A stretch of DNA of 64,000 nucleotides. It comes from Psychrobacter sp. DAB_AL43B. Its GTDB lineage: Bacteria; Pseudomonadota; Gammaproteobacteria; Pseudomonadales; Moraxellaceae. Of the stretch, positions 37,453-55,313 are shown piece after piece. The number at the start of each line of letters is the position of its first letter. Position 1 is the stretch's first letter. Where the stretch lies: contig NZ_LT799838.1 in NCBI RefSeq assembly GCF_900168255.1, forward strand, positions 3,162,001-3,226,000, read 5' to 3'. The notes under the pieces are model-generated. The model ran no database searches. It was given only the letters and a program-made list of their open reading frames with translations, and had not been told where the DNA came from. Made by a program: the position numbers and the translations under genes.

Positions 37453-37704
37453 ATGAATCAGCAGTTTGAACTGTTCGAGATTGCCAATCCCTGTATTGGT
37501 GTTTGTCAAAGCAATAAAAAAGGCTATTGCTTTGGTTGCCTGCGCAGTCGCCCTGAGCGTCAGTTATGGCATGAGATGACGACAGAGCAACGTCGTGAAG
37601 TGCTACGGCTCATAGTTGGTCGTAAGCAACGCATTGAGCAGATTAGACAGCGTAAAGGGGAGCAGTTGGGGTTTGATTTTGAAGAGGTGGGTGAGTTGTT
37701 TTGA
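37453..37704 (+). CDS. DUF1289 small Cys-motif protein
   Basis: An 83-aa protein with the DUF1289 signature: C-x3-C-x6-C-x2-C in NPCIGVCQSNKKGYCFGC, followed by R..E...W..M...Qrr (RPERQLWHEMTTEQR). The four Cys are spaced to hold a metal ion or iron-sulfur cluster, although I know no proven ligand. The C-terminus is charged. GGAG lies 6 nt before the ATG. It is divergent from yqiA with 174 bp between. Family function is not established. Confidence 0.88.
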   Translation: MNQQFELFEIANPCIGVCQSNKKGYCFGCLRSRPERQLWHEMTTEQRREVLRLIVGRKQRIEQIRQRKGEQLGFDFEEVGELF

Positions 37705-37733
37705 AAATATTTAAGGCAATTGGATTTTTTTAG

Positions 37734-38480
37734 CTATTTTTTTTCTTCGATTTCTACTGACTGTCCAACATAGTATGCAGATTCCCAGAAAATAGCATCC
37801 CCACTAGGATATCCTTTTTTATGATCCATAAGACTTTCAGTCTGTGATTCAAATATAGTAAATCGATATTTTCTAGATACATTGGCTCTCGGAGTATTTG
37901 TTTCTATAACAATCTCCAAAAGGTAATCACCTGAAAACCATTTAAAATTACTTTCTAATAAATTATAAAACGGTTCAACTACTTCAGATGGAGCCTCTAC
38001 ACGATTCTTTTCTCCAGACTCATCTATTCGACGTGAGATTTCGTTCTTAAGTTTAATTTCTGCTTCTCGGTATAATTTTTCATCACTTCTATCAAAGTAA
38101 TTAAGAAAGCTTACCAAATGACTCCATTCGGTTTAAGGTTTTAAATCAAAACTTGTTAGTAATACCAGTTGATTATCTTTTTGATTTGCAACATAAGTTT
38201 GAGCAGGTAAAGACATAACTTTTTTGTTATCCCTTAATATAACTGCATTCATCTTTTTTACACGGATAACTCGTCCGCCAATATTGCGTAATATAAGATG
38301 GATTTGTAGGTTAGGATTACCGACTTTATGCGTAATAAATATTCTAGAATACACTTCTAAATCTAGTTTAGCTCTACGTAGAAGAATATGGATAGGCGGC
38401 ATTTGAGAAAGTATCAAGGCTAAGAGAGCAAAAAAAGCAGACCAAAATTTCCAATCTGTAATAATGTGATTAAAAGTCAT
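37734..38480 (-). pseudogene. Membrane-anchored protein gene split by an in-frame TAA
   Basis: Two frames in the same phase are separated only by the stop TAA at 38133-38135. Reading through gives about 248 residues: an N-terminal anchor (FWSAFFALLALILS, about 11-24), a folded domain with LRNIGGRVIRVKKM and LPAQTYVANQ, then ...TSFDLKP*TEWSHLVSFLNYF..., and a soluble C-terminal domain. The second half has no ATG or ribosome site near its start, only TTG 38117. That pattern fits a single ancestral gene with a nonsense mutation. The 115-aa first half may still be made. AGAGAG precedes the ATG at 38480. Family and function are unknown. A sequencing error is the alternative. Confidence 0.75.
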
Positions 38481-38568
38481 TGTATAAATATCTCTCTGCT
38501 TACAATATTAATAGCTAAGTTGGAAAGATTTTCAAAAAATTAATTTTCAAAAAATAAGTATAATATAT

Positions 38569-39228
38569 TTAATACGTTTTATGTAACACTCTATATCCTC
38601 GGATACTATTGCGATGTAAATACTTGAGAAGCGATTTTTCAGCTTCTTCACGTGCATCATGGAGATTTGCAGTCAATTCATCATCGAGATTACTAGATGG
38701 ATACATTGCTTTTTGCGCATCGATTATTATTGGTAACTCAGGTGAGGAAACATAATTTTCATCATGTATTAATTCTAGGTAAAAAATCACAAGATTTAAT
38801 GATTCAGCTATCAAGCGATCAAATGGTAAAAATTTTTCATATGCTTTGGATCCAATTAATATCCTCAAATCGAGTTTAGCAAGGCTATAATTTTCTTGAA
38901 TATCAATAAACTTGTCTATGCGTAAATTATATACCTTACTTTCGTTTCTGCTCCAACGCTCCAGTTCCGTAGAATGAAGAACTTCCTCTTGAGTGAAGTG
39001 ACGTTCTTCGCTTCGATAGGTAGGATCTCGTAAACTAACAGCAGCTTTAGAAATAATATGACTTTCCTTGACAAGTTTTTTTGTCGCTATATATACTTCT
39101 TTACCTACGAGATCTCTTTTCCAAGCTCTTATTCCATAGACTCCTACAACAATTGCAACTAATGCAGCTAGCCCAAGCAATATTTCTTTAGATAATGTTA
39201 TCCATGCAATAAGTTCTGGACTAGGCAT
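38569..39228 (-). CDS. Hypothetical membrane-anchored protein
   Basis: A 219-aa protein with one N-terminal membrane helix (about 13-32: KEILLGLAALVAIVVGVYGI) and a cytoplasmic or periplasmic helical domain of about 185 residues (EVLHSTELERW, FIDIQENYSLAKLDLRILIG, LIAESLNLVIFYLELIHDE). I recognise no family. It has a good ribosome site (AGGGA) and is 88 bp upstream of the split gene on the same strand. Both have N-terminal anchors and may have worked together. It lies just before the rRNA operons. Confidence 0.7.
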   Translation of the reverse strand: MPSPELIAWITLSKEILLGLAALVAIVVGVYGIRAWKRDLVGKEVYIATKKLVKESHIISKAAVSLRDPTYRSEERHFTQEEVLHSTELERWSRNESKVYNLRIDKFIDIQENYSLAKLDLRILIGSKAYEKFLPFDRLIAESLNLVIFYLELIHDENYVSSPELPIIIDAQKAMYPSSNLDDELTANLHDAREEAEKSLLKYLHRNSIRGYRVLHKTY

Positions 39229-39392
39229 TTTCTTTCCCTATATAAAAATAGTTGGTCAATACTTAAAATTTAAATTTTAATAGACTTTAACCTAAAATTC
39301 ATTATATCAACTAAGAAGAATTTAAGATAACTTTGAAATATTAATTCAAAAATAATAACTAATTTTAATAATCAAAGAAATCCCGCACAAAG

Positions 39393-39426
39393 AAAACCCC
39401 CTTCTGCTAACGCAGAAGGGGGTTTT
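39393..39426 (-). terminator. Terminator of rRNA operon copy 1
   Basis: A perfect 15-bp stem AAAACCCCCTTCTGC / GCAGAAGGGGGTTTT with loop TAAC, just beyond the 5S rRNA on the minus strand, ending in TTTTC. Confidence 0.95.
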
Positions 39427-39439
39427 CTAGGAATAGAGA

Positions 39440-39554
39440 GCTGACGATGACCTACTCTCACATGGGCGGACCCACACTACCATTGGCGCGACGATGTTTC
39501 ACTTCTGAGTTCGGGAAGGGATCAGGTGGGGCCATCGTGCTATTGTCGTCAGCA
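39440..39554 (-). rRNA. rrf: 5S ribosomal RNA, copy 1
   Basis: On the minus strand the RNA begins TGCTGACGACAATAGCACG and ends GTAGGTCATCGTCAGC, with its ends complementary (helix I) and the conserved CCGAACTCAGAAGTGAAAC loop. About 115 nt. It is the last gene of operon copy 1, just before the terminator. Confidence 0.93.
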
Positions 39555-39741
39555 AAGGGGGTTAGATATGAGTCTGTTATTTTTATTGTTTGACGTCAAG
39601 ATATTATCTATTGGTCGATCAACTTGTAACCTAACTGAATCAAGGTTAAAGGTGATATCGAAATATTACTTTCTATGTTATAGCATAAAGCTATACAAGA
39701 TAGATTAATTAGAGCTTTCATACAAACCACTTGGGTGTTGT

Positions 39742-42607
<2,866 letters not shown>

Positions 42608-42950
42608 AACCCCAAGTAGTCTTGATCTATAAATAGATCTTAACTTCTAAGTGCTATATAAGTCTAATTATGATAACGATATCACCTATGTTTATACGCT
42701 TGATTCAGTTCTCTTTACTTTTTTAATAACTCACTACTGGGATAACAACTGATGTCGTTAAGTAGTGAGTTATTAAGGTTAGGAACAACGCGTGAACACG
42801 TGTTCCTAACCCAGACTCATATCTATGTTTTTAAATAGTTTCTATGCTCTCATCGAGTCACAGATTCTGTATAAAACAGAAGTAAATAATCAGTTACAAT
42901 CATTTAATTCTGTTTATGCTTATTTTATATATTTACTATCGTATTTATTA

Positions 42951-43026
42951 TGGTGGAGCCAAACGGAGTCGAACCGTTGACCTCCTGCGTGCAAGGCAGG
43001 CGCTCTACCAACTGAGCTATGGCCCC
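42951..43026 (-). tRNA. tRNA-Ala (anticodon TGC), copy 1
   Basis: 76 nt, starting GGGGCCATAGCTCAGTTGG, with anticodon TGC in CCTTGCACG, T-loop GGTTCGACTCC and encoded 3' CCA. All four stems pair. It lies in the 16S-23S spacer. Confidence 0.97.
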
Positions 43027-43037
43027 GTATATAATAA

Positions 43038-43114
43038 TGGTAGGCCTGGGCAGACTTGAACTGCCGACCCCCGCGTTATCAACACGGTGCTCTAACCAGC
43101 TGAGCTACAGGCCT
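43038..43114 (-). tRNA. tRNA-Ile (anticodon GAT), copy 1
   Basis: 77 nt, starting AGGCCTGTAGCTCAGCTGG, anticodon GAT in TTGATAA, T-loop AGTTCAAGTCT and encoded CCA. Transcribed directly after the 16S rRNA. Confidence 0.97.
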
Positions 43115-43205
43115 GTGTCTGCCTGTAAAGGCAAAGCGCTAATAATAAATACTAGCTAAACTAAAGAACAACTTGTTGTGAATTCTTGCTGACCGAATGC
43201 GTCTA

Positions 43206-44746
<1,541 letters not shown>

Positions 44747-45055
44747 TCTTGCTATGTAACCCTTTAAAGAGGCTACTAAACTTGGCTCATCTAATCTGGC
44801 AAAATCGCTAAAAATTATGTTCGTAATGAATTAACTTTGAGTTTTTTTACTGTCTTAAATGATAATTTTTATAGTTAGCATTCTCTCGAAAAGAGAGTCA
44901 ACCAACTTTATTTTTATGCATTCTGAATCAGCAAAAATCCACACAAGTTGTTCTTTAGTTATGCTTTTAAATAGTATCACTCTACTGTCGTCCAGTAGAT
45001 GATGTTCTTGCTAATCAGTCTAAGCCATTTGCTTATCTTGTTTAGCGAGCTGACT

Positions 45056-45083
45056 AGTATATCACAATGAAATAGTCTGTCAA
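45056..45083 (-). promoter_or_regulatory. rRNA promoter, proximal (copy 1)
   Basis: Minus strand TTGACA, 16-nt spacer, TATACT; about 310 nt before the 16S 5' end. Confidence 0.85.
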
Positions 45084-45166
45084 CCCTTTATTCTAATTCG
45101 TTTCAACGGGTTATCTGGGTTATAAGTTTGTTAACTTATTTGCCAGCTTCCTTTGCTGAGGTGCGT

Positions 45167-45194
45167 ATTATAGACGCTTTTAATAGATTGTCAA
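45167..45194 (-). promoter_or_regulatory. rRNA promoter, middle (copy 1)
   Basis: Minus strand TTGACA, 16-nt spacer, TATAAT: a consensus sigma70 promoter except for the short spacer typical of rRNA promoters. Confidence 0.9.
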
Positions 45195-45315
45195 GAACTT
45201 ATTTTTTAATTGGTGTTAAAGTAAATGTAAACTCTAATGCCAATCTCGCTAAACTTCAGTACTAAGTGATCAATCACTTGCCCTAATATGTATAGCTTCG
45301 TTCCGATAGGGGCGT

Positions 45316-45343
45316 ATTATACGCAGTTTCAGGGAGGGGTCAA
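45316..45343 (-). promoter_or_regulatory. rRNA promoter, distal (copy 1)
   Basis: Minus strand TTGACC, 16-nt spacer, TATAAT. The spacer end is GC-rich (ctgcg), and the repeat between the operons ends 6 nt upstream of its -35. Confidence 0.88.
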
Positions 45344-45349
45344 GGGGTT

Positions 45350-45831
45350 TGTGGGGTTTATTTAATAATTAAGCAAATTTCTTGTGAAATGCTACCACCA
45401 TGACAGTGTTTTGCTCTACAAAACGTACCTTTGGGTATTTATTTTAACTTTTTTGATAGCACTGTCTTTTAACATTCACTTTATAAAATAAAAAAATACT
45501 CAACTTTAAGTAGAAAACAATACTTTTAAAGTTGGAAATTGCCATACTTTCTACGTTGAAGTGATAAGGAGAATTTCTAAAGTTAGCATTTAGCAAAAGA
45601 AAGTGCTATAAATCTTTCTTAAATACCTTTGTTGTGCAAAAACCTCTTTCAAATAATTAAAAGCAGCTTTTAGGATATATAAGGTTGTTTAATGAAAAGC
45701 AAGTCCTAAAAAACAGTGTCAACTTCTTTGGAGTAAAGCATGACCGCTTGAACTGCGAAGCGGCATCTCTCAGACCTTTTTCATCACCAGCGTTTTATAT
45801 AGCTCCCTAAAGCCCCAAATCCCGCACAAAG
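45350..45831 (+). other. Unique spacer between the two rRNA operons
   Basis: About 480 AT-rich bases found once in the window. No gene is seen. It contains a hairpin, CAACTTTAA / TTAAAGTTG, at 45501-45534. The right end (tcccgcacaaagaaaa, 45820-45835) repeats the flank of the copy 1 terminator. Confidence 0.6.
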
Positions 45832-45866
45832 AAAATCCCCCGTCTAGATAACTAGTCGGGGGTTTT
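45832..45866 (-). terminator. Terminator of rRNA operon copy 2
   Basis: CCCCCGTCTAG / CTAGTCGGGGG with one mismatch and loop ATAA, flanked by AAAA and TTTT. The hairpin sequence differs from the copy 1 terminator although flanks are shared. Confidence 0.9.
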
Positions 45867-45879
45867 CTAGGAATAGAGA

Positions 45880-45994
45880 GCTGACGATGACCTACTCTCA
45901 CATGGGCGGACCCACACTACCATTGGCGCGACGATGTTTCACTTCTGAGTTCGGGAAGGGATCAGGTGGGGCCATCGTGCTATTGTCGTCAGCA
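45880..45994 (-). rRNA. rrf: 5S ribosomal RNA, copy 2
   Basis: Same sequence as the 5S rRNA of copy 1, offset 6440 bp. Confidence 0.93.
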
Positions 45995-46181
45995 AAGGGG
46001 GTTAGATATGAGTCTGTTATTTTTATTGTTTGACGTCAAGATATTATCTATTGGTCGATCAACTTGTAACCTAACTGAATCAAGGTTAAAGGTGATATCG
46101 AAATATTACTTTCTATGTTATAGCATAAAGCTATACAAGATAGATTAATTAGAGCTTTCATACAAACCACTTGGGTGTTGT

Positions 46182-49047
<2,866 letters not shown>

Positions 49048-49390
49048 AACCCCAAGTAGTCTTGATCTATAAATAGATCTTAACTTCTAAGTGCTATATA
49101 AGTCTAATTATGATAACGATATCACCTATGTTTATACGCTTGATTCAGTTCTCTTTACTTTTTTAATAACTCACTACTGGGATAACAACTGATGTCGTTA
49201 AGTAGTGAGTTATTAAGGTTAGGAACAACGCGTGAACACGTGTTCCTAACCCAGACTCATATCTATGTTTTTAAATAGTTTCTATGCTCTCATCGAGTCA
49301 CAGATTCTGTATAAAACAGAAGTAAATAATCAGTTACAATCATTTAATTCTGTTTATGCTTATTTTATATATTTACTATCGTATTTATTA

Positions 49391-49466
49391 TGGTGGAGCC
49401 AAACGGAGTCGAACCGTTGACCTCCTGCGTGCAAGGCAGGCGCTCTACCAACTGAGCTATGGCCCC
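49391..49466 (-). tRNA. tRNA-Ala (anticodon TGC), copy 2
   Basis: Same as the copy 1 tRNA-Ala, including encoded CCA. Confidence 0.97.
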
Positions 49467-49477
49467 GTATATAATAA

Positions 49478-49554
49478 TGGTAGGCCTGGGCAGACTTGAA
49501 CTGCCGACCCCCGCGTTATCAACACGGTGCTCTAACCAGCTGAGCTACAGGCCT
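49478..49554 (-). tRNA. tRNA-Ile (anticodon GAT), copy 2
   Basis: Same as the copy 1 tRNA-Ile, including encoded CCA. Confidence 0.97.
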
Positions 49555-49645
49555 GTGTCTGCCTGTAAAGGCAAAGCGCTAATAATAAATACTAGCTAAA
49601 CTAAAGAACAACTTGTTGTGAATTCTTGCTGACCGAATGCGTCTA

Positions 49646-51186
<1,541 letters not shown>

Positions 51187-51495
51187 TCTTGCTATGTAAC
51201 CCTTTAAAGAGGCTACTAAACTTGGCTCATCTAATCTGGCAAAATCGCTAAAAATTATGTTCGTAATGAATTAACTTTGAGTTTTTTTACTGTCTTAAAT
51301 GATAATTTTTATAGTTAGCATTCTCTCGAAAAGAGAGTCAACCAACTTTATTTTTATGCATTCTGAATCAGCAAAAATCCACACAAGTTGTTCTTTAGTT
51401 ATGCTTTTAAATAGTATCACTCTACTGTCGTCCAGTAGATGATGTTCTTGCTAATCAGTCTAAGCCATTTGCTTATCTTGTTTAGCGAGCTGACT

Positions 51496-51523
51496 AGTAT
51501 ATCACAATGAAATAGTCTGTCAA
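51496..51523 (-). promoter_or_regulatory. rRNA promoter, proximal (copy 2)
   Basis: TTGACA, 16-nt spacer, TATACT on the minus strand. Confidence 0.85.
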
Positions 51524-51606
51524 CCCTTTATTCTAATTCGTTTCAACGGGTTATCTGGGTTATAAGTTTGTTAACTTATTTGCCAGCTTCCTTTGCTGAG
51601 GTGCGT

Positions 51607-51634
51607 ATTATAGACGCTTTTAATAGATTGTCAA
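51607..51634 (-). promoter_or_regulatory. rRNA promoter, middle (copy 2)
   Basis: TTGACA, 16-nt spacer, TATAAT on the minus strand. Confidence 0.9.
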
Positions 51635-51755
51635 GAACTTATTTTTTAATTGGTGTTAAAGTAAATGTAAACTCTAATGCCAATCTCGCTAAACTTCAGT
51701 ACTAAGTGATCAATCACTTGCCCTAATATGTATAGCTTCGTTCCGATAGGGGCGT

Positions 51756-51783
51756 ATTATACGCAGTTTCAGGGAGGGGTCAA
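51756..51783 (-). promoter_or_regulatory. rRNA promoter, distal (copy 2)
   Basis: TTGACC, 16-nt spacer, TATAAT on the minus strand. Confidence 0.88.
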
Positions 51784-52220
51784 GGGGTTATTCTAAATGT
51801 TTATCATATTGGTTTGGTTGGATATGAATACTAGATAGGTTTCAATGAGTTAGCTTTAAAATTAAATTCTAGCTTATTATTTATAGTCGCTAAATATTAA
51901 TTACCGACTGATCCTTATCATCTCTTTCTCAGAGCCTCATCGCCTTCCAAGCTTTTATCTTGTCGTTGCTTTATTATGCTGCCCCTATTCAACCGTGTAT
52001 CTAAAACGGCTTATTATCTTAACGATAGCTTATCCCCATTCATAATTGTGGTAGTTCACAAGGTGTTGATAACTGTATTCATAGCACCTATATATGCATG
52101 CATTCCATATGGTTGCTATTTATATATGCATATATATAGGTAGAACGACTATTTAATCTAATTTATAAGAGTACGAAGCTATGCACTGTTCCTTGCCATC
52201 TAGTGTTAATAAACAGTTTT

Positions 52221-52229
52221 TGCTATAAT
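52221..52229 (+). promoter_or_regulatory. Predicted extended -10 promoter of thrS
   Basis: TGCTATAAT fits the extended -10 form (TGnTATAAT). No -35 lies at the right distance. It would give a leader of about 255 nt. Confidence 0.5.
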
Positions 52230-52409
52230 AGTGGCTTTTATGACTTTACTTAATGGCACTTCTCGTTGACCTTACCTAAAAGGTAGCTTTTCTGAGATTT
52301 TAGCGATTCGATTATAGCTATTAGATTTTCATTAGTCATGACGCTATATGAACCTGAGCTTAGTGCTCTTAAGTAGTGCATATCTCTTACAACATATCAC
52401 AGTGCTGGA

Positions 52410-52456
52410 TATAATTGACGTAGTCCTACGGTTATATGATTGATGGTTGCAATCAT
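52410..52456 (+). promoter_or_regulatory. thrS leader hairpins with a tRNA-Thr anticodon-arm mimic
   Basis: Two stems lie just before the ribosome site. The upstream one pairs ATATAA / TTATAT and CGTA / TACG around GTCC. The second (52436-52456) is a perfect 7-bp stem ATGATTG / CAATCAT closing a 7-nt loop ATGGTTG. Read as an anticodon loop it has U33 and GGU at positions 34-36, the anticodon of tRNA-Thr for ACC. E. coli ThrRS represses its own mRNA by binding such a mimic upstream of thrS. The same control is inferred here. Confidence 0.7.
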
Positions 52457-52489
52457 CACTGCCAACGGACGCAAAAAGGTGAATAGATT

Positions 52490-54424
52490 ATGGTAGCGAT
52501 TACTTTACCCGATGGTAGCGTAAAAAACTTCGAAGGCAATACAACAGTCATGGAAGTGGCACAAAGTATTGGGGCAGGACTTGCTAAAGCGACCGTCGCT
52601 GGACGTGTGGATGGTCATTTAGTGGATGCGCACGACCCTATCGTTGCTGATGCTAAAGTCGAGATTGTAACGCCAAGAGATGATGACGGTGTCGATATCA
52701 TTCGCCATTCTTGTGCCCACTTATTAGGTCACGCCGTCAAACAGCTATATCCTGATGTGAAGATGGTCATTGGTCCAGTTATCGATGATGGCTTTTATTA
52801 TGACATCTATAGTGAAACGCCGTTTACACCTGAACACATGGAAAAAATCGAAAAGCGCATGATGGAGCTCATTAAGCAAGATTATGACGTTATTAAGAAG
52901 ATGACGCCACGCGCTGAAGTGATTAAAATCTTTGAAGAGCGTGGTGAAGATTATAAGCTTAAGCTGATTAACGATATGCCAGGTGAAGAAGCCTTTGGTC
53001 TCTATCATCATCAAGAATATGTCGATATGTGCCGTGGTCCGCATGTACCAAACACTAGATTCTTAAAAGTCTTTAAACTAACCAAAATGTCAGGTGCCTA
53101 TTGGCGTGGCGATGCAAAAAATGAACAGCTGCAGCGTATCTATGGTACGGCGTGGGCGGATAAAAAAGATCTAAAAGCTTATATTCAGCGCATTGAAGAA
53201 GCTGAAAAACGTGACCATCGCAAGATTGGTAAAGCGCTTAATCTATTCCATATGCAAGAGCAAGCACCGGGTATGGTTTTTTGGCATGCCAATGGTTGGA
53301 CGATTTATCAAGTACTTGAGCAATATATGCGTAAAGTACAACATGATAATGGCTATGAAGAAATTAAAACGCCACAAATCGTCGATCGTAGCTTGTGGGA
53401 GCGTTCAGGTCACTGGGGAAATTATGCGACCAACATGTTTACCACGTCTAGCGAAAACCGTGATTATGCGGTGAAGCCGATGAACTGTCCTTGTCACGTA
53501 CAAGTATTTAACCAAGGCTTAAAGTCTTACCGTGAATTGCCATTACGTATGGCAGAATTTGGCTCGTGTCACCGTAACGAACCTTCAGGATCATTGCATG
53601 GCTTGATGCGTGTACGTGGTTTTACGCAAGATGATGCCCATATCTTCTGTACGCAAGCGCAGATTCAACAAGAAGTCGCTGATTTTATTAAGCTGACGCT
53701 TGCTGTTTATGAAGACTTTGGTTTTGATAATATCATTATGAAACTCTCAACCCGTCCTGAAAAACGTGTTGGTAGCGATGAGTCTTGGGATTTTGCAGAA
53801 AAAGCATTGGCTGATGCGCTTGATAGCTCAGGGCTTGATTGGGCTTATCTACCAGGTGAAGGCGCATTTTACGGTCCAAAGATTGAATTTAGTCTCAAAG
53901 ACTCATTAGGTCGCGTATGGCAATGCGGTACTATTCAGGTCGATCCTAATATGCCTGAGCGTCTTGATGCCGAATTCGTCAATGAGCAAAACGAGCGCGA
54001 AGTGCCCATTATGTTGCACCGTGCCATTTTAGGTTCATTTGAGCGCTTCATCGGTATTTTGATTGAAAACTATGCCGGTTGGATGCCAGTATGGCTGGCG
54101 CCGCAACAAGTGGTGGTGATGAATATCACGGATAAACAAGCAGAAACCTGCGAAAATGTCGTTAGTGACTTGAAAAAAGCAGGCTTACGCGCCATTAGCG
54201 ACTTGCGTAACGAAAAGATTGGATTTAAGATACGAGAGAAAACATTAGAACGTATTCCCTATATGCTAGTATTAGGGGATAAAGAAGTCGAATCAGGCAG
54301 CGTCAACGTCCGAACCCGCGAAGGCGAAAATCTAGGCGTGATGAGTGTCCCTGAATTTATCACATTAGTAGAGACAGCTGTCGCCGAAAAAGGCAGACAG
54401 ACACCAAAAACAGATCAGGAGTAA
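52490..54424 (+). CDS. thrS: Threonine--tRNA ligase
   Basis: ThrRS (644 aa, full length) charges tRNA-Thr. Domains in order: TGS (1-60, [16 protein letters not shown]), the editing domain with [13 protein letters not shown] (about 73-85, H-x3-H), the class II catalytic core (about 245-535) with zinc-binding MNCPCHV and the motif 2 region [13 protein letters not shown], and the anticodon-binding domain (about 540-640, [12 protein letters not shown]...[12 protein letters not shown]). AAGGTG precedes the ATG at 9 nt. The leader carries an anticodon-arm mimic, so it is probably autoregulated. The stop is 5 nt before the infC start, and the infC ribosome site lies within the thrS end. Confidence 0.98.
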   Translation: MVAITLPDGSVKNFEGNTTVMEVAQSIGAGLAKATVAGRVDGHLVDAHDPIVADAKVEIVTPRDDDGVDIIRHSCAHLLGHAVKQLYPDVKMVIGPVIDDGFYYDIYSETPFTPEHMEKIEKRMMELIKQDYDVIKKMTPRAEVIKIFEERGEDYKLKLINDMPGEEAFGLYHHQEYVDMCRGPHVPNTRFLKVFKLTKMSGAYWRGDAKNEQLQRIYGTAWADKKDLKAYIQRIEEAEKRDHRKIGKALNLFHMQEQAPGMVFWHANGWTIYQVLEQYMRKVQHDNGYEEIKTPQIVDRSLWERSGHWGNYATNMFTTSSENRDYAVKPMNCPCHVQVFNQGLKSYRELPLRMAEFGSCHRNEPSGSLHGLMRVRGFTQDDAHIFCTQAQIQQEVADFIKLTLAVYEDFGFDNIIMKLSTRPEKRVGSDESWDFAEKALADALDSSGLDWAYLPGEGAFYGPKIEFSLKDSLGRVWQCGTIQVDPNMPERLDAEFVNEQNEREVPIMLHRAILGSFERFIGILIENYAGWMPVWLAPQQVVVMNITDKQAETCENVVSDLKKAGLRAISDLRNEKIGFKIREKTLERIPYMLVLGDKEVESGSVNVRTREGENLGVMSVPEFITLVETAVAEKGRQTPKTDQE

Positions 54425-54429
54425 TACCT

Positions 54430-54951
54430 ATTAAACAGTCAAACCGTTTGAACATCAATGAAGATATCAGTGCCAAAGAAGTCCGTCTGGTTAAAGAAGA
54501 TGGCGAACAAATGGGCGTGGTCGATATCGAAACCGCGATGAAAGCGGCACGTGAAGACAGTCTAGATTTGGTCGAATTGGTTCCCGAAGCCAAACCGCCT
54601 GTATGCAAAATCATGGATTATAAGCATTTCCTCTATGATCAAAAGCAAAAGGCGAAAGAAGCTAAGAAAAACCAAAAGCAGACTCAGCTGAAAGAGATGA
54701 AGCTACGTCCTAGCACCGAAGAAGCGGATTATCAGGTTAAACTGAGAAAAATCGTTAGCTTCTTAGAAGATCAAGACAAAGTTAAAATTAGCATCCGTTT
54801 CCGCGGACGTGAAATGGCGCACCAAGAAATTGGTCGCAAACAACTTGATCGTATCATTGAAGATACTGCTGATATCTCAAACGTCGAACAGTACCCTAAG
54901 ATGGAAGGTCGTCAAATGGGTATGCTGTTAGGTCCTACTAAGAAAAAATAG
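54430..54951 (+). CDS. infC: Translation initiation factor IF-3 (ATT start)
   Basis: IF-3 (173 aa) binds the 30S subunit and checks start codons. The frame begins with the rare start ATT at 54430: AGGAG (54417-54421) sits 8 nt upstream, and the encoded [20 protein letters not shown] matches the family N-terminus (E. coli ...PNRINGEIRAQEVRL). Starting at the TTG at 54448 would remove conserved residues. The N-domain ([12 protein letters not shown] to [12 protein letters not shown]), Lys-rich linker and C-domain ([16 protein letters not shown]) are intact. AUU starts allow IF-3 to repress its own synthesis. rpmI and rplT, the usual next genes, are absent; a terminator follows. Confidence 0.96.
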   Translation: MKQSNRLNINEDISAKEVRLVKEDGEQMGVVDIETAMKAAREDSLDLVELVPEAKPPVCKIMDYKHFLYDQKQKAKEAKKNQKQTQLKEMKLRPSTEEADYQVKLRKIVSFLEDQDKVKISIRFRGREMAHQEIGRKQLDRIIEDTADISNVEQYPKMEGRQMGMLLGPTKKK

Positions 54952-55010
54952 TCTGTTAGATAGACTGCGATTAGTGGTGACTGTTAGTCTATATAGATAT
55001 TTATAATCTT

Positions 55011-55047
55011 AACCATCAATATACTGCGGAATATTGATGGTTTTTTA
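55011..55047 (+). terminator. Terminator after infC
   Basis: 12-bp perfect stem AACCATCAATAT / ATATTGATGGTT, 8-nt loop, followed by TTTT. Confidence 0.93.
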
Positions 55048-55124
55048 GTATGCAAGCTTATAAACACACTCAGTTTAAAATAAAATAATCAGCTTAAAAT
55101 AAGAAAATACGTTCAAAGTTGCGT

Positions 55125-55176
55125 TTATAGCAACGTGCTAGTGCCGTCAATTATAGCAACGTGCTAGTGCCATCAA
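55125..55176 (+). repeat. 26-bp tandem duplication
   Basis: Two adjacent 26-bp units starting ttatagcaacgtgctagtgcc, differing at one base (gtcaa / atcaa), between infC and telA. Confidence 0.95.
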
Positions 55177-55313
55177 TTTTTCTTACTTACTACTTGCAGG
55201 TATAACAAACGCTGCAAAAAATCCCTAGCAGTAATACTGTATGACTTGTAAACATATGAAGCCTACGCTGCTTTACAAAACCCATCTTCTCAAGCTTTTC
55301 ATTACACGGTAAT

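Larger units (their letters stand above)
51790..52489 (+). other. Intergenic region between the rRNA operons and thrS
   Basis: 700 bases without a gene. On the right it carries the thrS promoter and a structured leader. An AT-rich imperfect inverted repeat, CCTATATATGCAT (52087-52099) and ATGCATATATATAGG (52126-52140), lies upstream of the promoter. Confidence 0.6.

Noticed and set aside
39526..39708. 60-codon frame between 5S and 23S rRNA
   Set aside because: It overlaps the 5S gene on the antisense strand and spans the 23S-5S spacer; no support for translation.
54448..54951. infC starting at TTG 54448
   Set aside because: ATT 54430 has a well-spaced AGGAG and restores conserved N-terminal residues.
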